Assembly (NCBI RefSeq): GCF_002210425.1
Contig: NZ_MWQK01000006.1
Span: forward strand, 124,001-188,000
Source of the DNA: Fibrobacter sp. UWB2
GTDB lineage: Bacteria > Fibrobacterota > Fibrobacteria > Fibrobacterales > Fibrobacteraceae
Reading direction: 5' to 3'
Length of the DNA: 64,000 bases
The position numbers and the translations under genes were made by a program. Shown one piece after another: positions 27,295-37,304 of the stretch. Each line of letters begins with the position of its first letter. The first letter of the stretch is position 1. A model generated the notes under the pieces. It was not told where the DNA came from. It worked only from the letters and a program-made list of their open reading frames with translations, and did not search any database.

Positions 27295-27345
27295 GCTAGG
27301 GAATGTAGCAATTTGCAAAAAAGAGCCGAGGCGAGGAAAAAGAAA

Positions 27346-29013
27346 TTAAAACGCTTTGTGCAAATTCTTGATGATGTCGCTCGGGAGCATGCTGAATGCG
27401 CCGAGTTCTTCGCGCGTGATGCGACCTGCTTTCTGGTGCAAAAGAGCGCCGAGTACGGCCGCTTCGGTTGCTGCCAAGCCTTGTGCAAGGAGTGCTACGA
27501 TGATGCCGGAAAGAACGTCGCCACTACCGCCCTTTGCCATACCGGAATTCGCAACGGGAATGATATAAATGTTGCCATCGGGGGAGGCGATATACGTTGG
27601 GGCGCCTTTTAGCAAAATGACTTTGTTTGTGCTGGTGGCGATTTCTCTTAAACGGTTCGGAATGGCGGTGCTGTTTGGAAGCTCTCCGAAGAGTCTTGCG
27701 AATTCTCGCACGTGCGGCGTCAGAATGGCGGGCTGCTGTAAATTGCGCAGGTATTCGTTGACTGCCTGAATTGTTGACTTCTCGTCATGAAATACCATGC
27801 CGCATCTGGGTTCTGCGTCGTCTAACATTGCGATTGCATTTAAAGCATCGGCGTCAATGACTGTTGGAACCTTGAACTGCGGGAGTAATGCGAGGACTGC
27901 TTCAACCGTGCCGAAGTTTGTTGAAAGGCCTGGGCCAATGGCGATTGCGCTTGCGTGTTTTGCTCGATCCAATAACGTTGTAATGTTTTCGTGCCGTAGC
28001 GTTCCGCGGTGCACTGAGTCTTTGCCGAAATCGTCTAGACTGCAAAAAACGGGTTCAGAAAGTTTTGCTTGGATAATCGGCGCAATAGCTTCGGTCGTTG
28101 CGAGCGTCACAAGTCCTGCACCACTGCGGAGGGCTGCCTCAGTGCAAAGCGTTGCGGCGCCCGGCATGTCCTTGGAGCCTGCGATGATAAACGCCGTTCC
28201 TTGATTTCGCTTGTCTCCCCATTCGTTACGTTGGGGTAAAAGTTGCGAAATAGAATTTTCTGTGATGAGGTAATTCTTTTCATCAAATTGCTTGATGACT
28301 TCGTCGGGGTAGTTCAGTGGAGCGACGACAGCTTTCCCGAATGCAGGGCCGCCTTCTTTTGTGTAAGCGTCCAAACGCGGAAATCCGAACAACATTGTTT
28401 CATTCGCTTGAATGCAAATGTTGTTTCGAACATGCGTTGCAGAATCGTAACCGGTAGGGGCGTCTGCGGCGATGACGGGTAGCCCGCTTTCATTGATGAT
28501 TTGTGCCGCAGTTGCAAATTCCGTGCGGAGCTCGCCTTTGGCTCCGTTTCCGAGCATGCAATCGACGATGAGCTTGAATCCTTCGTGCAAAAGGAGTGAG
28601 GCTTGCTTGGGTTCTTCGGTGATTTTCTTGAAATCAAAAAGAGAACCACCTGCTTGCGAAAAATCGTCAAGAGCTAATTTGGCTTCGTTCTTGAATTTGC
28701 TTTCTGGAGCAAGACTAAAGACGGTGCTTTGAATACCGGCCTGCAAAAGGTGCTTCGCGAGTACAAGTCCGTCTCCGCCATTATTCCCACCGCCAATAAA
28801 AATTGCGATGGGGGCGAGCGCTTTTGCTTGAACGAACTTAAATAGCGCAAGCCCGGCCTCTTGCATTAACGTGTATCCGCTTTGGATGACGTCTTTTTCA
28901 GAAGGTTCGCTCGTGGTCTCTTTTGCTAAAAATTCTTTTGATGCGGCATCGAGCTTGCGCATGCCTTCGGTAGAAAGAATCGGTTGCAAATTTAAAGACA
29001 GGAGCGAACGCAT
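27346..29013 (-). CDS. nnr: Bifunctional NAD(P)HX epimerase / ADP-dependent dehydratase
   Basis: A 555-residue enzyme that repairs hydrated NADH and NADPH. The N-terminal YjeF epimerase domain (about 10-240) includes MQEAGLALF and IFIGGGNNGGDGLVLAKHLL. The C-terminal ribokinase-like dehydratase (about 265-555) includes GSKDMPGAATLCTEAALRSGAGLV, AIGPGL and the closing KGGSGDVLSGIIVALLAQG. The domain order matches E. coli Nnr. No clear ribosome site is visible before ATG 29013. The upstream beta-barrel gene ends 12 bases earlier, so the three minus-strand genes from 29838 to 24421 may form one transcript. Confidence 0.95.
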   Translation of the reverse strand: MRSLLSLNLQPILSTEGMRKLDAASKEFLAKETTSEPSEKDVIQSGYTLMQEAGLALFKFVQAKALAPIAIFIGGGNNGGDGLVLAKHLLQAGIQSTVFSLAPESKFKNEAKLALDDFSQAGGSLFDFKKITEEPKQASLLLHEGFKLIVDCMLGNGAKGELRTEFATAAQIINESGLPVIAADAPTGYDSATHVRNNICIQANETMLFGFPRLDAYTKEGGPAFGKAVVAPLNYPDEVIKQFDEKNYLITENSISQLLPQRNEWGDKRNQGTAFIIAGSKDMPGAATLCTEAALRSGAGLVTLATTEAIAPIIQAKLSEPVFCSLDDFGKDSVHRGTLRHENITTLLDRAKHASAIAIGPGLSTNFGTVEAVLALLPQFKVPTVIDADALNAIAMLDDAEPRCGMVFHDEKSTIQAVNEYLRNLQQPAILTPHVREFARLFGELPNSTAIPNRLREIATSTNKVILLKGAPTYIASPDGNIYIIPVANSGMAKGGSGDVLSGIIVALLAQGLAATEAAVLGALLHQKAGRITREELGAFSMLPSDIIKNLHKAF

Positions 29014-29025
29014 TTTTATTTTAGC

Positions 29026-29838
29026 TTAAATGAACCAGTAGGTAATGCCAAGCTTGAACATCATCGTGTGGGCGCCCTTCAAGTTGGAGAAGGAACACTT
29101 GACGCTACGCTTGGGCTTAGAACCTTCAAAATCATCTGCGTTGAGTTCGTCAAAATATTTTACATCGGGGAATACTTCGTTGAATCCCATGTACCAACGG
29201 AAGCCGACGCTTAAATTGTCGAGGATGTAGTATCCGCCACCGATGTTGATACCAAGTTCAACAGGAGATGCTTCGATGTTTTCGAAATTGTCGTAAGCAC
29301 CACTTTCGTTTTCGATTTTGTAGTTTCCGCTAGTGTTGATGGAAATCTGCGGGCCGACTTCAAGATAGAATGCTTTCGTGATTTCGCCACGCACGTAGAA
29401 TGCGAAGTCGAGGAAAGTCATGTCGAAGTTTCTTGTGTAATCGTCATCGCCGTGATCGAGGTAGAAAAGACGGAAGGCGATTTCTGGAGTGAATGTGAGT
29501 CCGCTAATGATGGGGAATTTGGCTGCAACGCCGAAATCACCGCCGAAACCAGTGGGCTCGTCAAGGTCGTCGAGGTTCTTGAATCCCCAGAAGTTGCCGT
29601 AGATGAACGAGGCTCGTGCACCGAAACCGATAGTTTTTTTCTTCGGAGCGACGGTTGCTTGCTGATCGTCGATGGGCATGGCTTCGTTGTTTTGTGCTTC
29701 AGGAGCAACTGCTTGCTGGTTGGTTACTTGAGCCGGGGCGGCTTGCTGTGTGTACTCGGTGGGCTGATCAATCGGTTGTGCCGTTGCGATTGCCGTTGCG
29801 CAAAGCGCGGTCAAAATACCTGCTGCGAATTTCTTCAT
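29026..29838 (-). CDS. Outer-membrane beta-barrel protein
   Basis: A 270-residue protein with signal peptide (cleavage after ATA or nearby), then a Gln/Ala/Pro-rich periplasmic segment to about residue 65 and a barrel region with alternating aromatic strands (GFGARASFIYGNFW, LTFTPEIAFRLFYL, VELGINIGGGYYIL, FKLGITYWFI). It ends in an aromatic residue followed by Ile, close to the usual C-terminal barrel signature. It resembles OmpA-like or PorT-like eight-strand barrels, but no function is evident. AAGGAG precedes the start. First gene of the run leading to nnr and polA. Confidence 0.82.
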   Translation of the reverse strand: MKKFAAGILTALCATAIATAQPIDQPTEYTQQAAPAQVTNQQAVAPEAQNNEAMPIDDQQATVAPKKKTIGFGARASFIYGNFWGFKNLDDLDEPTGFGGDFGVAAKFPIISGLTFTPEIAFRLFYLDHGDDDYTRNFDMTFLDFAFYVRGEITKAFYLEVGPQISINTSGNYKIENESGAYDNFENIEASPVELGINIGGGYYILDNLSVGFRWYMGFNEVFPDVKYFDELNADDFEGSKPKRSVKCSFSNLKGAHTMMFKLGITYWFI

Positions 29839-29960
29839 AAAAACTCCTTTTTATGGCGTCCCTAGTGGTGGACCCTAACTTGTAATGAAAATATAATAAA
29901 GAAAAACTTTGGTTTGTGTCGTAATAGACGTTATTGCGCCATTTTGGAGTGGATAATCCC

Positions 29961-29989
29961 TTGCCGTATTGAATGAAAATATGTATATA
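29961..29989 (+). promoter_or_regulatory. Promoter of the arsR-permease operon
   Basis: TTGCCG (29961-29966) and TATATA (29984-29989) are separated by 17 bp. The -10 element overlaps the palindromic operator, so repressor binding would block RNA polymerase. Confidence 0.7.
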
Positions 29990-30008
29990 TGAATTGTTGT
30001 TCATATAT
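29985..30008. promoter_or_regulatory. ArsR/SmtB-type operator
   Basis: A perfect inverted repeat, ATATATGAA - 6 bases - TTCATATAT, 26 bases before the arsR start. It matches the ATA..TGAA..TTCA..TAT form of known SmtB/CzrA operators and covers the -10 element. Confidence 0.82.
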
Positions 30009-30033
30009 TTAAACTATTAAAACAGGTATAAAT

Positions 30034-30354
30034 ATGCATAAAGAACCGAATACGCAAAATATTTCGCTCGATACGCTTTTTGAACTGTCTGAATTTTTCA
30101 AGTTCTTTGGCGATACGACGCGCATTCGCGTGATTCATTTGCTGCTTTCGGGCGAGATGTCTGTAAGTGCCATTGCCGAAAAGCTGAATCTTGAACAGTC
30201 CGTGGTGAGCCACCAGCTGCGCATCTTGCGCACGGCGAATCTTGTGAAGCCGACTCGTGACGGCCGCAAGATTTATTACTCGCTAGATGATGAGCACATT
30301 GGTGAGATTTTCAATACGGGTCTTGCTCACATTTTGCATAAGAAGAGGGTCTAA
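30034..30354 (+). CDS. ArsR/SmtB-family metal sensor repressor, CzrA-like alpha-5 zinc site
   Basis: A 106-residue winged helix-turn-helix repressor. The recognition helix is in LNLEQSVVSHQLRILR, and the wing is TRDGRKIYYSL. It lacks the alpha-3 Cys motif (ELCVCDL type) of arsenic and cadmium sensors. It has D86-x-H88-x10-H99-x2-H102, the exact spacing of the alpha-5 site of CzrA and SmtB, so Zn(II) or Co(II) is the expected inducer. It is followed after two bases by the permease gene and preceded by a matching operator, fitting autoregulated metal-responsive efflux. Confidence 0.92.
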   Translation: MHKEPNTQNISLDTLFELSEFFKFFGDTTRIRVIHLLLSGEMSVSAIAEKLNLEQSVVSHQLRILRTANLVKPTRDGRKIYYSLDDEHIGEIFNTGLAHILHKKRV

Positions 30355-30356
30355 AA

Positions 30357-31886
30357 ATGAACTTGGTTACTGATTTTGTCTGGGAGTTTATCACACTTTT
30401 TTCGGAGATGGCTCCGTTTTTGCTGCTAGGTTTTTTGCTTGCGGGAATTTTGCATGTCTGGGTGCCGAATCATTTGTACGTGCCTAAAATTGCAAAGTCA
30501 AATTTTGCGTCGGTGCTCTGGGCGGCAATCTTTGGCGTCCCGCTCCCGATTTGTAGTTGCGGCGTGATTCCGACTTCGATTGCAATTCGCAAGGAAGGCG
30601 CTAGCAAGGGCGCTAGCGTGAGTTTCTTGATTTCGACTCCTGCGACGGGAGTGGATTCCATCTTGGCAACGTATTCGCTGTTGGGACTCCCGTTCGCTAT
30701 TTTGCGCCCTGTGGCTGCGTTTGTGACGGCGTTGTTTGGCGGTGTGCTGACGAACTTTGCAACTCGCGGAGAAACGGATCGTAACGAATCTGCTGGGAAT
30801 GCGGCTGTGGGTGCGCATGGCGATTCGGCAAAACACGAACATCATCATGAACATCATCACGATCACGAACATCATCATGAACACGAACATTGCGGTTGTT
30901 GCTGTGAAGATGATTATGACGCGCCTGCAACAACGTTCTCGAGAAAGATTAAAGAGACGTTCCGCTATGGCCTTGTGAATATGGTGGGCGATGTGAGCAA
31001 ATGGCTCATGATTGGTCTTGTGCTTGGTGCATTAATCTCTGCTTTTGTCCCAAATGAACTGTTCCTTGCATTGCGTGAATACCCAATTCTCTGCATGGTC
31101 TGCGTGCTGCTTTTGGCAATGCCGATGTACACGTGCGCCACGGGTTCTATCCCGCTTGCACTTGCGCTTGTGGCGAAGGGGATTACTCCGGGTGCAGCTC
31201 TTGTGCTTTTGATGGCTGGGCCTGCAACGAGTATCGCTTCGATGCTTGTGGTCGGTAAGGCTTTTGGCAAGCGTACGCTCGTGGCATACTTGTTCTCGAT
31301 TGCTTTTGGCGCGATGTTCTTTGGCTTTATCGTCGATACGTTCTTTATGGATACGTTCCTCTCGGCGATGCTCCCGCAAGGTGCTGCAGATTGCCATGGG
31401 CACGGGGCTTTAGGCGTGTTCGATTACGTTTGCGCTGGACTCTTGGCCGCATTTATGCTGTATGCAAAGTTTGCGCACAAGGGGTGTGACGGTCATTGCG
31501 GTTGTGGCTGCGGTTGCGGAGATTCTTGCAAGTGCGCGGACTCTTGCGAAGATGATCACGATCATGACCACTGCGAATGCGGCGAATCTTGTGAATGCCA
31601 TGAACACGGCGAACATGACCATCATCACGGCGCTTCGGCAGGCTCAGCGACCTTGGCGCATTCCGAGCCTGTCTCTAAAACGTATCGCGTGAACGGCATG
31701 AATTGCAGCCACTGCAAGGCGTGCGTTGAAAAGGCGGTTCGCCCGCTCGATGGAGTCGTATTTGCCGAAGCCGATGTTGCTAGCAAGTCGTTGCACGTGG
31801 AATGGCACGACGATGATGATATCGACATGGCCTCTTTAAAGACTGCTGTTGAAGAAGCTGGCTTTGAATTTGTCGGCGAGGCTTAA
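30357..31886 (+). CDS. SO_0444-type Cu/Zn efflux permease with C-terminal HMA domain
   Basis: A 509-residue permease (DUF318/ArsP-like family). The first half has four membrane helices with the conserved GVPLPICSCGVIPTSIA and the second half repeats the theme (AMPMYTCATGSIPLALAL). Residues ~160-190 form a His-rich cytoplasmic loop (repeated HHEHHHDH) followed by CGCCC. A second Cys/His-rich cluster lies near residues 375-430. The last ~70 residues are a heavy-metal-associated domain with MNCSHCKAC, the CxxC metal site. The pairing with a zinc-type repressor argues for divalent metal rather than arsenic export. Start is two bases after the arsR stop. Confidence 0.9.
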   Translation: MNLVTDFVWEFITLFSEMAPFLLLGFLLAGILHVWVPNHLYVPKIAKSNFASVLWAAIFGVPLPICSCGVIPTSIAIRKEGASKGASVSFLISTPATGVDSILATYSLLGLPFAILRPVAAFVTALFGGVLTNFATRGETDRNESAGNAAVGAHGDSAKHEHHHEHHHDHEHHHEHEHCGCCCEDDYDAPATTFSRKIKETFRYGLVNMVGDVSKWLMIGLVLGALISAFVPNELFLALREYPILCMVCVLLLAMPMYTCATGSIPLALALVAKGITPGAALVLLMAGPATSIASMLVVGKAFGKRTLVAYLFSIAFGAMFFGFIVDTFFMDTFLSAMLPQGAADCHGHGALGVFDYVCAGLLAAFMLYAKFAHKGCDGHCGCGCGCGDSCKCADSCEDDHDHDHCECGESCECHEHGEHDHHHGASAGSATLAHSEPVSKTYRVNGMNCSHCKACVEKAVRPLDGVVFAEADVASKSLHVEWHDDDDIDMASLKTAVEEAGFEFVGEA

Positions 31887-31909
31887 ATTTAAACTTCGCT
31901 TAAAACGGA

Positions 31910-31937
31910 GATGCCCGCTTTCGCGGGCATGACAATG
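31910..31937. repeat. REP-like palindrome (GATGCCCGC..GCGGGCATGACA)
   Basis: ATGCCCGC and GCGGGCAT pair around TTTC, followed by GACAATG. It lies between the convergent permease and helicase genes and may stabilise both 3' ends. Related copies occur at 43124, 44365 and 60681. Confidence 0.75.
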
Positions 31938-31939
31938 TA

Positions 31940-34558
31940 TTAAACTTCGCCGATTCTTGCAAGCTTTAACAATGGCATTCCGGCTTCTCGGCTTTCGTCG
32001 AGATTGACCGTGAAATCAATGCTCCAGTCGTTGAATCCTTCTTCGTCCTGGAGCATTTGCTGTATCTGCATAATGTTCCCTTCGTACGTGACGATGGTAT
32101 GGGTGAGGGAGCGTCCTTCCACATCCATGCGGAACTTGTGATGCTCGGCAGTGTAGGCGGCCATCGTTTCGATGAGCCGTTTTTCTGTCCACGGGGTTCC
32201 TTCATCATCCGCCAAAAGTTCGCCTTCGGCAAGGTCGTCGGCGAGGCTGTCCAGTACATCCGAGAAATCTTGCTTTTGCAAGCTCATCATAATCTGGAAA
32301 ATGCGCTGGCGTACCATGTTGAGGAATCGCTTCTTGTCGTAGGTAATGTCGGCGGCAGCCTTGTCTGCACCGAATGCCTTTTCGACTTCGTCTTCGGAAG
32401 CGCCTTCGTCCAAGCGTTTCTGGTAATCTTCCGGGTGTGCCATCTTTTCCCATTCTTCGAGCAAACTGGAGTCCACGCGACGGATCATTTCGCCGAGGTA
32501 GTCCTGCATTTCCAGGAGTTCTTCGTTCTTGTAGCCGTCAGGCACAGTCTGCGAAAGTACTTTGTAAACTCCGTTCAAGTGGCGGAGCAAAATCGCTTCC
32601 ATGCGCTGCAGGTTGTACTGCTTCACGTAACCGCTAAACGTCGTGAAATTCTCGAACATCTCGCGCACAATGGACTTGGGCTCAATGTTTTCATCCACCC
32701 ACGGGTGGATATCGGCGAATGCGTTGAAGGTGTCGTAAATGAAGTCTCGCAACGGCTTCGGGTATTCGACTTTTTCAAGTTCTTCGAGGCGCTGGTTGTA
32801 TTCCATGCCTTGCGCCTTGAGCTCGTTCATGCGGGCATCGCGAGCCTTGCTCTGCTGGATGCGCAAAATCGCTTCGGGATTCTCGAGAATACTTTCGCAC
32901 AAGGTAATCACGTCCAGTGCGTATTCCGGCGAATCTTTGTCGAGCTTTGGTAGCGTGTCGAGCAGGTAAAGCGAAAGCGGTTGGTTCATCGAGAAGTCGT
33001 CTTGCAAGTTCATGTTCACGCGCAAGTGGCTGTAGCCTTCGGCAACAGCGGGCACGAACTCGATAATCTTTTTTTCGACGAGACTCCTGAACAGCAAAAA
33101 GGCGCGGTGCTGCAACTGCTTCTTGCTCGCTGCACTTTCGTGGCAATCCTTGAGGAGCGCACGCATGGCGCGACAACCGTCCGTCGGGCGGCTCAAGATG
33201 TTCAAAAGCATCCCGTGATTCACCTGGAAGCTTGATGTCAGCGGTTCCGGAGATGCGTCAATCAATCGCTTGAACGTGTTCTCGTCAAACGGAATGTAAC
33301 CGTGTTCAGGCGGCTTTCTCTTTTGGAATTTTTTTCCTGTCGTACGCGACTTCGCTTCGAGTTTCAGATTTTCGATGACATGTTCTGGCGCTTGTGCGAC
33401 AACGTAGCCGACATTGTCAAAACCTTTACGGCCTGCGCGACCTGCAATCTGGTGGAAATCTCGTGCTGTCAAAATGGCGGTCTTGTCGCCGCTGTACTTG
33501 CAGAGCTGTGTGAAAAGGACTGTGCGGATTGGAACGTTCACGCCCACGCCAAGCGTGTCTGTTCCGCAAATGACCTTGAGCAAACCTTGTTGGGCGAGCT
33601 TTTCGCAGAGAATGCGGTACTTCGGCAAAAGCCCCGCGTGGTGGAGTCCGATGCCCTGCTTGAGCCAGCGCTTGACATCCGGACCATACGGGCTTGCAAA
33701 ACGGACTTCCTTAATCGCTTCGTTGATCTTGACTTTTTCTTCTTTGGTGCAGAGGTCAAGACTCATAAAGTTTTGCGCATTGCTTGCCGCAGCCGCTTGC
33801 GTAAAATGGACGACGTAAACAGGAGCCTTGCCCTCGTTCACAAGCTTTTGCACTTCGGTCGAAATTTCGGTGGTGCTGTAGCTAAAGTCGAGCGGTACCG
33901 GGCGTTGCGTGGAGCGGACGGTTACGGACTCGCGGCCCGTGTGCTTAGTCATGTCGCGTTCGAAAAATTCCGTAGCGCCAACGGTGGCACTCATCAAGAG
34001 GAATCTCGATTGCGGGAGCGTCAAAAGTGGAACTTGCCAGGCGACACCGCGTTCCTTGTCGCTATAGTAATGGAACTCGTCCATCACGATGTCTGTAATG
34101 GTGAGTGTTTCGCCTTCGCAGAGCGCCATGTTCGAAAGAATTTCTGCTGTGCAGCAGATAATGGGGGCGTCGCGGTTGACGGTGGCGTCGCCGGTCGAAA
34201 GCCCGACGTTTTCTGCGCCGAATTCCTTGCAGAGCGCCATCCACTTCTCGTTCACGAGCGCCTTGATGGGGCAGGTGTAAACGCTACGGCGGTTGTGCAC
34301 AAGACTATCAAAATGGAGCGCCAATGCGACCATGGACTTTCCGCTTCCGGTGGGCGTATTTAGAATGACGTTCTTGCCGTCCAAAAGTTCCAAAATAGCT
34401 TCTTCTTGCGCTGGGTACAACGTAGTCCCACGGGCTTCTGCCCATGCCATAAATTGTTCCAAAACGTCTTCAGACGAAATATCGGAACGGTGTCCATTGA
34501 ACTTTTCGACCAGTTCGTTCAAAAAATCTTTGAGAATCCGCTTGTTTTGCTCTGCCAT
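31940..34558 (-). CDS. Ski2/Mtr4-like DEAD/DEAH helicase with DUF3516-type C-terminus
   Basis: An 872-residue superfamily 2 ATP-dependent RNA helicase. Motif I is NTPTGSGKS, motif II DEFH (VMDEFHYY), motif III SAT and motif [12 protein letters not shown]. The second RecA domain includes the [10 protein letters not shown] and [10 protein letters not shown] segments of the Ski2-like branch. The C-terminal ~400 residues are helical and match the region of DUF3516-containing bacterial helicases. It probably unwinds structured RNA during turnover or ribosome maturation; the substrate is not known. Convergent with the permease gene; divergent from rfbA. Confidence 0.9.
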   Translation of the reverse strand: MAEQNKRILKDFLNELVEKFNGHRSDISSEDVLEQFMAWAEARGTTLYPAQEEAILELLDGKNVILNTPTGSGKSMVALALHFDSLVHNRRSVYTCPIKALVNEKWMALCKEFGAENVGLSTGDATVNRDAPIICCTAEILSNMALCEGETLTITDIVMDEFHYYSDKERGVAWQVPLLTLPQSRFLLMSATVGATEFFERDMTKHTGRESVTVRSTQRPVPLDFSYSTTEISTEVQKLVNEGKAPVYVVHFTQAAAASNAQNFMSLDLCTKEEKVKINEAIKEVRFASPYGPDVKRWLKQGIGLHHAGLLPKYRILCEKLAQQGLLKVICGTDTLGVGVNVPIRTVLFTQLCKYSGDKTAILTARDFHQIAGRAGRKGFDNVGYVVAQAPEHVIENLKLEAKSRTTGKKFQKRKPPEHGYIPFDENTFKRLIDASPEPLTSSFQVNHGMLLNILSRPTDGCRAMRALLKDCHESAASKKQLQHRAFLLFRSLVEKKIIEFVPAVAEGYSHLRVNMNLQDDFSMNQPLSLYLLDTLPKLDKDSPEYALDVITLCESILENPEAILRIQQSKARDARMNELKAQGMEYNQRLEELEKVEYPKPLRDFIYDTFNAFADIHPWVDENIEPKSIVREMFENFTTFSGYVKQYNLQRMEAILLRHLNGVYKVLSQTVPDGYKNEELLEMQDYLGEMIRRVDSSLLEEWEKMAHPEDYQKRLDEGASEDEVEKAFGADKAAADITYDKKRFLNMVRQRIFQIMMSLQKQDFSDVLDSLADDLAEGELLADDEGTPWTEKRLIETMAAYTAEHHKFRMDVEGRSLTHTIVTYEGNIMQIQQMLQDEEGFNDWSIDFTVNLDESREAGMPLLKLARIGEV

Positions 34559-34621
34559 AATGGCTCAAAGATAATATTAATCGTAAGAAGTTTTCTATTT
34601 TCGAATGTAAGGAGATTTGTT

Positions 34622-35509
34622 ATGAAAGGAATCGTACTTGCTGGAGGCTCCGGCACTCGTCTGTATCCGCTCACGATGGTCACATCGAAGCAACTTTTGC
34701 CGGTCTATGACAAGCCCATGATTTATTACCCGCTTTCGACCTTGATGTTGGCGGGCATTCGTGACATTCTCATCATCTCGACGCCGACGGATTTGCCGAA
34801 CTTTGAACGCTTGCTCGGTGACGGCTCTGCCATGGGCCTCAACTTGAGCTACAAAGTGCAGCCGAGTCCGGATGGACTTGCCCAGGCTTTCATTTTGGGC
34901 GAAGAATTTATCGGTAACGATTGCTGCGCGATGGTTCTCGGCGATAACATCTTCTACGGAAACGGTTTCAGTCAACTTTTGAAGGCTGCTGTCAAGAACG
35001 CCGAAGAAAATGGCCGTGCAAGTGTGTTCGGTTATTACGTCGAAGACCCGGAACGTTTTGGCGTTGTGGAATTCGACGATAACGGCAAGGTGATTTCTGT
35101 TGAAGAAAAACCGAAGGAACCGAAGAGCAATTACGCCATTACGGGGCTTTACTTCTATGACAATCGCGTGGCCGGATTTGCCAAGGTGCAAAAGCCGAGC
35201 GCTCGTGGTGAACTTGAAATTACCGACCTCAACAAGACGTACCTCGACAAGGGCGAACTTGACGTGAAACTCCTCGGCCGCGGTTTTGCTTGGCTCGACA
35301 CCGGCACGATGGATAGCCTTATCGAAGCCGGTGAGTTCGTGAAAATGGTCGAAAACCGCCAGGGCATCCAGATTTCTGCCATCGAAGAAATTGCATACAA
35401 GAACGGCTGGATTAGCAAGGAAAAACTCTTGGAATCTGCCGCCAAGTACGGCAAGTCTCCTTACGGCCAGCACCTCAAGAAGGTCGCCGAAGGCAAGATC
35501 CATTACTAA
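34622..35509 (+). CDS. rfbA: Glucose-1-phosphate thymidylyltransferase
   Basis: A 295-residue enzyme making dTDP-glucose from dTTP and glucose-1-phosphate, the first step to dTDP-rhamnose. The nucleotide-binding signature is [16 protein letters not shown]; the sugar-site residues are in [12 protein letters not shown] and VLGDNIFYG. The start ATG 34622 has AAGGAG seven bases upstream and gives the normal family length; a longer reading to 34406 runs antisense into the helicase gene and is not credible. First gene of a run of six co-directional polysaccharide genes. Confidence 0.96.
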   Translation: MKGIVLAGGSGTRLYPLTMVTSKQLLPVYDKPMIYYPLSTLMLAGIRDILIISTPTDLPNFERLLGDGSAMGLNLSYKVQPSPDGLAQAFILGEEFIGNDCCAMVLGDNIFYGNGFSQLLKAAVKNAEENGRASVFGYYVEDPERFGVVEFDDNGKVISVEEKPKEPKSNYAITGLYFYDNRVAGFAKVQKPSARGELEITDLNKTYLDKGELDVKLLGRGFAWLDTGTMDSLIEAGEFVKMVENRQGIQISAIEEIAYKNGWISKEKLLESAAKYGKSPYGQHLKKVAEGKIHY

Positions 35510-35516
35510 AGAAATT

Positions 35517-36662
35517 ATGAATAACGCAAAAAGAACAATCGTAATCACGGGCGGCGCTGGCTTTATTGGTAGCCATGTTGTTCGCCTGTTTGTCAACAAG
35601 TATCCTGAATACAATATCATCAACCTCGACAAGCTCACGTATGCGGGCAACCTCGCAAACTTGAAGGATGTCGAGGGTAAGCCGAACTACAAGTTCGTGA
35701 AGATGGACATTTGCGACTTTGATGCTTTCTACAAGCTCATGCAAGATGAGCATGTCGACGGCATCATCCATCTCGCGGCGGAAAGCCATGTGGACCGTTC
35801 CATCAAGGACCCGTTCACATTCGCCCGCACGAACGTCATGGGTACTTTGAGCCTCCTCCAGGCGGCAAAGCTCTATTGGGAAAGCCTCCCGGAAAAGTAC
35901 GAAGGCAAGCGTTTCTACCACATTTCGACCGACGAAGTTTACGGCGCCCTCAAGATGAACCACCCGGAAGGCATCACGCCTCCGTTCACGACTACGGCGT
36001 CCAGTTCGGAACACCATTTGGCCTACGGTGACGACTTCTTTTACGAAACGACGAAGTACACTCCGCACAGCCCGTATTCCGCATCGAAGGCTGGCTCCGA
36101 CCACTTTGTGCGTGCGTTCCACGACACCTACGGCATGCCGACGATTGTCACGAACTGCTCCAACAACTACGGCCCGTACCAGTTCCCCGAAAAGCTTATC
36201 CCGCTTTTCATCAACAACATCCGCCACAAGAAACCGCTCCCGGTTTATGGCAAGGGTGAAAACGTCCGCGACTGGCTCTTTGTCGAAGACCACGCCCGTG
36301 CGATTGACGTGATTTTCCACAACGGAAAGATTGCCGAAACTTACAATATCGGCGGCTTCAACGAATGGAAGAACATCGACATCATCAAGGTCGTCATCAA
36401 GACCGTCGATAAGCTTCTCGGCCGCGCCGAAGGCGAAGACCTGAACCTCATCACGTATGTGACGGACCGCCTCGGTCACGATGCTCGCTACGCAATTGAC
36501 TCCACCAAGCTCCAGAAGGAACTCGGCTGGGAACCGTCGTTGCAGTTCGAAGAAGGCATTGAAAAGACCGTGCGCTGGTACTTGGACAACCAGGAATGGC
36601 TCGACAATATCACGAGCGGCGACTACGAAAAGTATTACGAAAAAATGTACGGAAACAGATAG
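35517..36662 (+). CDS. rfbB: dTDP-glucose 4,6-dehydratase
   Basis: A 381-residue extended short-chain dehydrogenase that converts dTDP-glucose to the 4-keto-6-deoxy sugar. The NAD-binding loop is VITGGAGFIGSHVVRLF. The catalytic region has STDEVYGAL and the YSASKAGSDH motif with its Tyr and Lys. NNYGPYQFPEKLIPLFI matches the RmlB substrate loop. ATG 35517 is seven bases after the rfbA stop. An internal insertion around residues 145-170 makes it slightly longer than the E. coli enzyme. Confidence 0.96.
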   Translation: MNNAKRTIVITGGAGFIGSHVVRLFVNKYPEYNIINLDKLTYAGNLANLKDVEGKPNYKFVKMDICDFDAFYKLMQDEHVDGIIHLAAESHVDRSIKDPFTFARTNVMGTLSLLQAAKLYWESLPEKYEGKRFYHISTDEVYGALKMNHPEGITPPFTTTASSSEHHLAYGDDFFYETTKYTPHSPYSASKAGSDHFVRAFHDTYGMPTIVTNCSNNYGPYQFPEKLIPLFINNIRHKKPLPVYGKGENVRDWLFVEDHARAIDVIFHNGKIAETYNIGGFNEWKNIDIIKVVIKTVDKLLGRAEGEDLNLITYVTDRLGHDARYAIDSTKLQKELGWEPSLQFEEGIEKTVRWYLDNQEWLDNITSGDYEKYYEKMYGNR

Positions 36663-36665
36663 CCT

Positions 36666-36693
36666 ACGTCATCCTGAGCGAAGCGAAGGATCT
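36666..36693. repeat. Dispersed repeat GTCATCCTGAGC..GCGAAGGATCT between rfbB and rfbC
   Basis: The element contains the weak palindrome AGCGAAGCG. A near copy lies at 49341-49375 and a diverged one at 60586-60632. Here it ends immediately before the GGAG of rfbC, so it sits within the operon. Confidence 0.65.
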
Positions 36694-36707
36694 ATAGGAG
36701 ATTTATA

Positions 36708-37271
36708 ATGGGAAAGTTTAACTTTATAGATACAGAAATCGAAGGCGTTAAGATTATTGAACCGACGGTGTTCGGTGATGCCCGCGGTTATTTTATGGAA
36801 ACCTACAGCCGTCGCGACTTTGCCGAAGGCGGCATCGATGTAGACTTTGTTCAAGACAACGAGTCCCGCAGCAAAAAAGGCGTTCTTCGCGGTCTCCATT
36901 TCCAGAAGCAGAATCCGCAGGGCAAGCTCGTCCGCGTGATTGAAGGCGAAGTTTTTGACGTGGCAGTGGACCTCCGCAAGAACAGCAAGACTTTTGGCAA
37001 GTGGGTGGGCGTCACGCTCTCCGCCGAAAACAAGAAACAGTTCTACATTCCCGAAGGTTTTGCTCACGGCTTCGTGGTCCTTTCTGAAACGGCATCTTTT
37101 GTTTACAAGTGCACTCGTTTCTACGCACCGGGCGACGAAGGTGGCCTCATGTGGAACGATCCGGAAATTGGCATCAAGTGGCCGGTGGGCGACGGTTTTG
37201 AACCGCTCCTCTCCGAAAAGGATACCAAGAACCCGTGCCTCAAGGACCTTGGTTTCGCTTTTGACCTTTAG
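36708..37271 (+). CDS. rfbC: dTDP-4-dehydrorhamnose 3,5-epimerase family protein
   Basis: A 187-residue cupin-fold epimerase acting on the RfbB product. Conserved blocks include EPTVFGDARGYFMETY, the catalytic His in GVLRGLHFQ, and FYIPEGFAHGFVVLSE. GGAG precedes ATG 36708 by seven bases. No dTDP-4-dehydrorhamnose reductase (rfbD) follows in this run, so the pathway must be completed elsewhere or the epimerase product used differently. Confidence 0.95.
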   Translation: MGKFNFIDTEIEGVKIIEPTVFGDARGYFMETYSRRDFAEGGIDVDFVQDNESRSKKGVLRGLHFQKQNPQGKLVRVIEGEVFDVAVDLRKNSKTFGKWVGVTLSAENKKQFYIPEGFAHGFVVLSETASFVYKCTRFYAPGDEGGLMWNDPEIGIKWPVGDGFEPLLSEKDTKNPCLKDLGFAFDL

Positions 37272-37304
37272 AATGTAAACTTATTTTTCTATTATTTACA
37301 TATC

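Noticed and set aside
30838-30890. Short tandem repeats in the permease gene that could be mistaken for a CRISPR or satellite
   Set aside because: They encode a His-rich metal loop (repeats of CAT/CAC codons) within an intact frame. No CRISPR array was seen anywhere in the window.
34406-34621. N-terminal extension of rfbA
   Set aside because: It would run antisense through the helicase start and add 72 residues before the conserved [15 protein letters not shown] 34622 has a good ribosome site.
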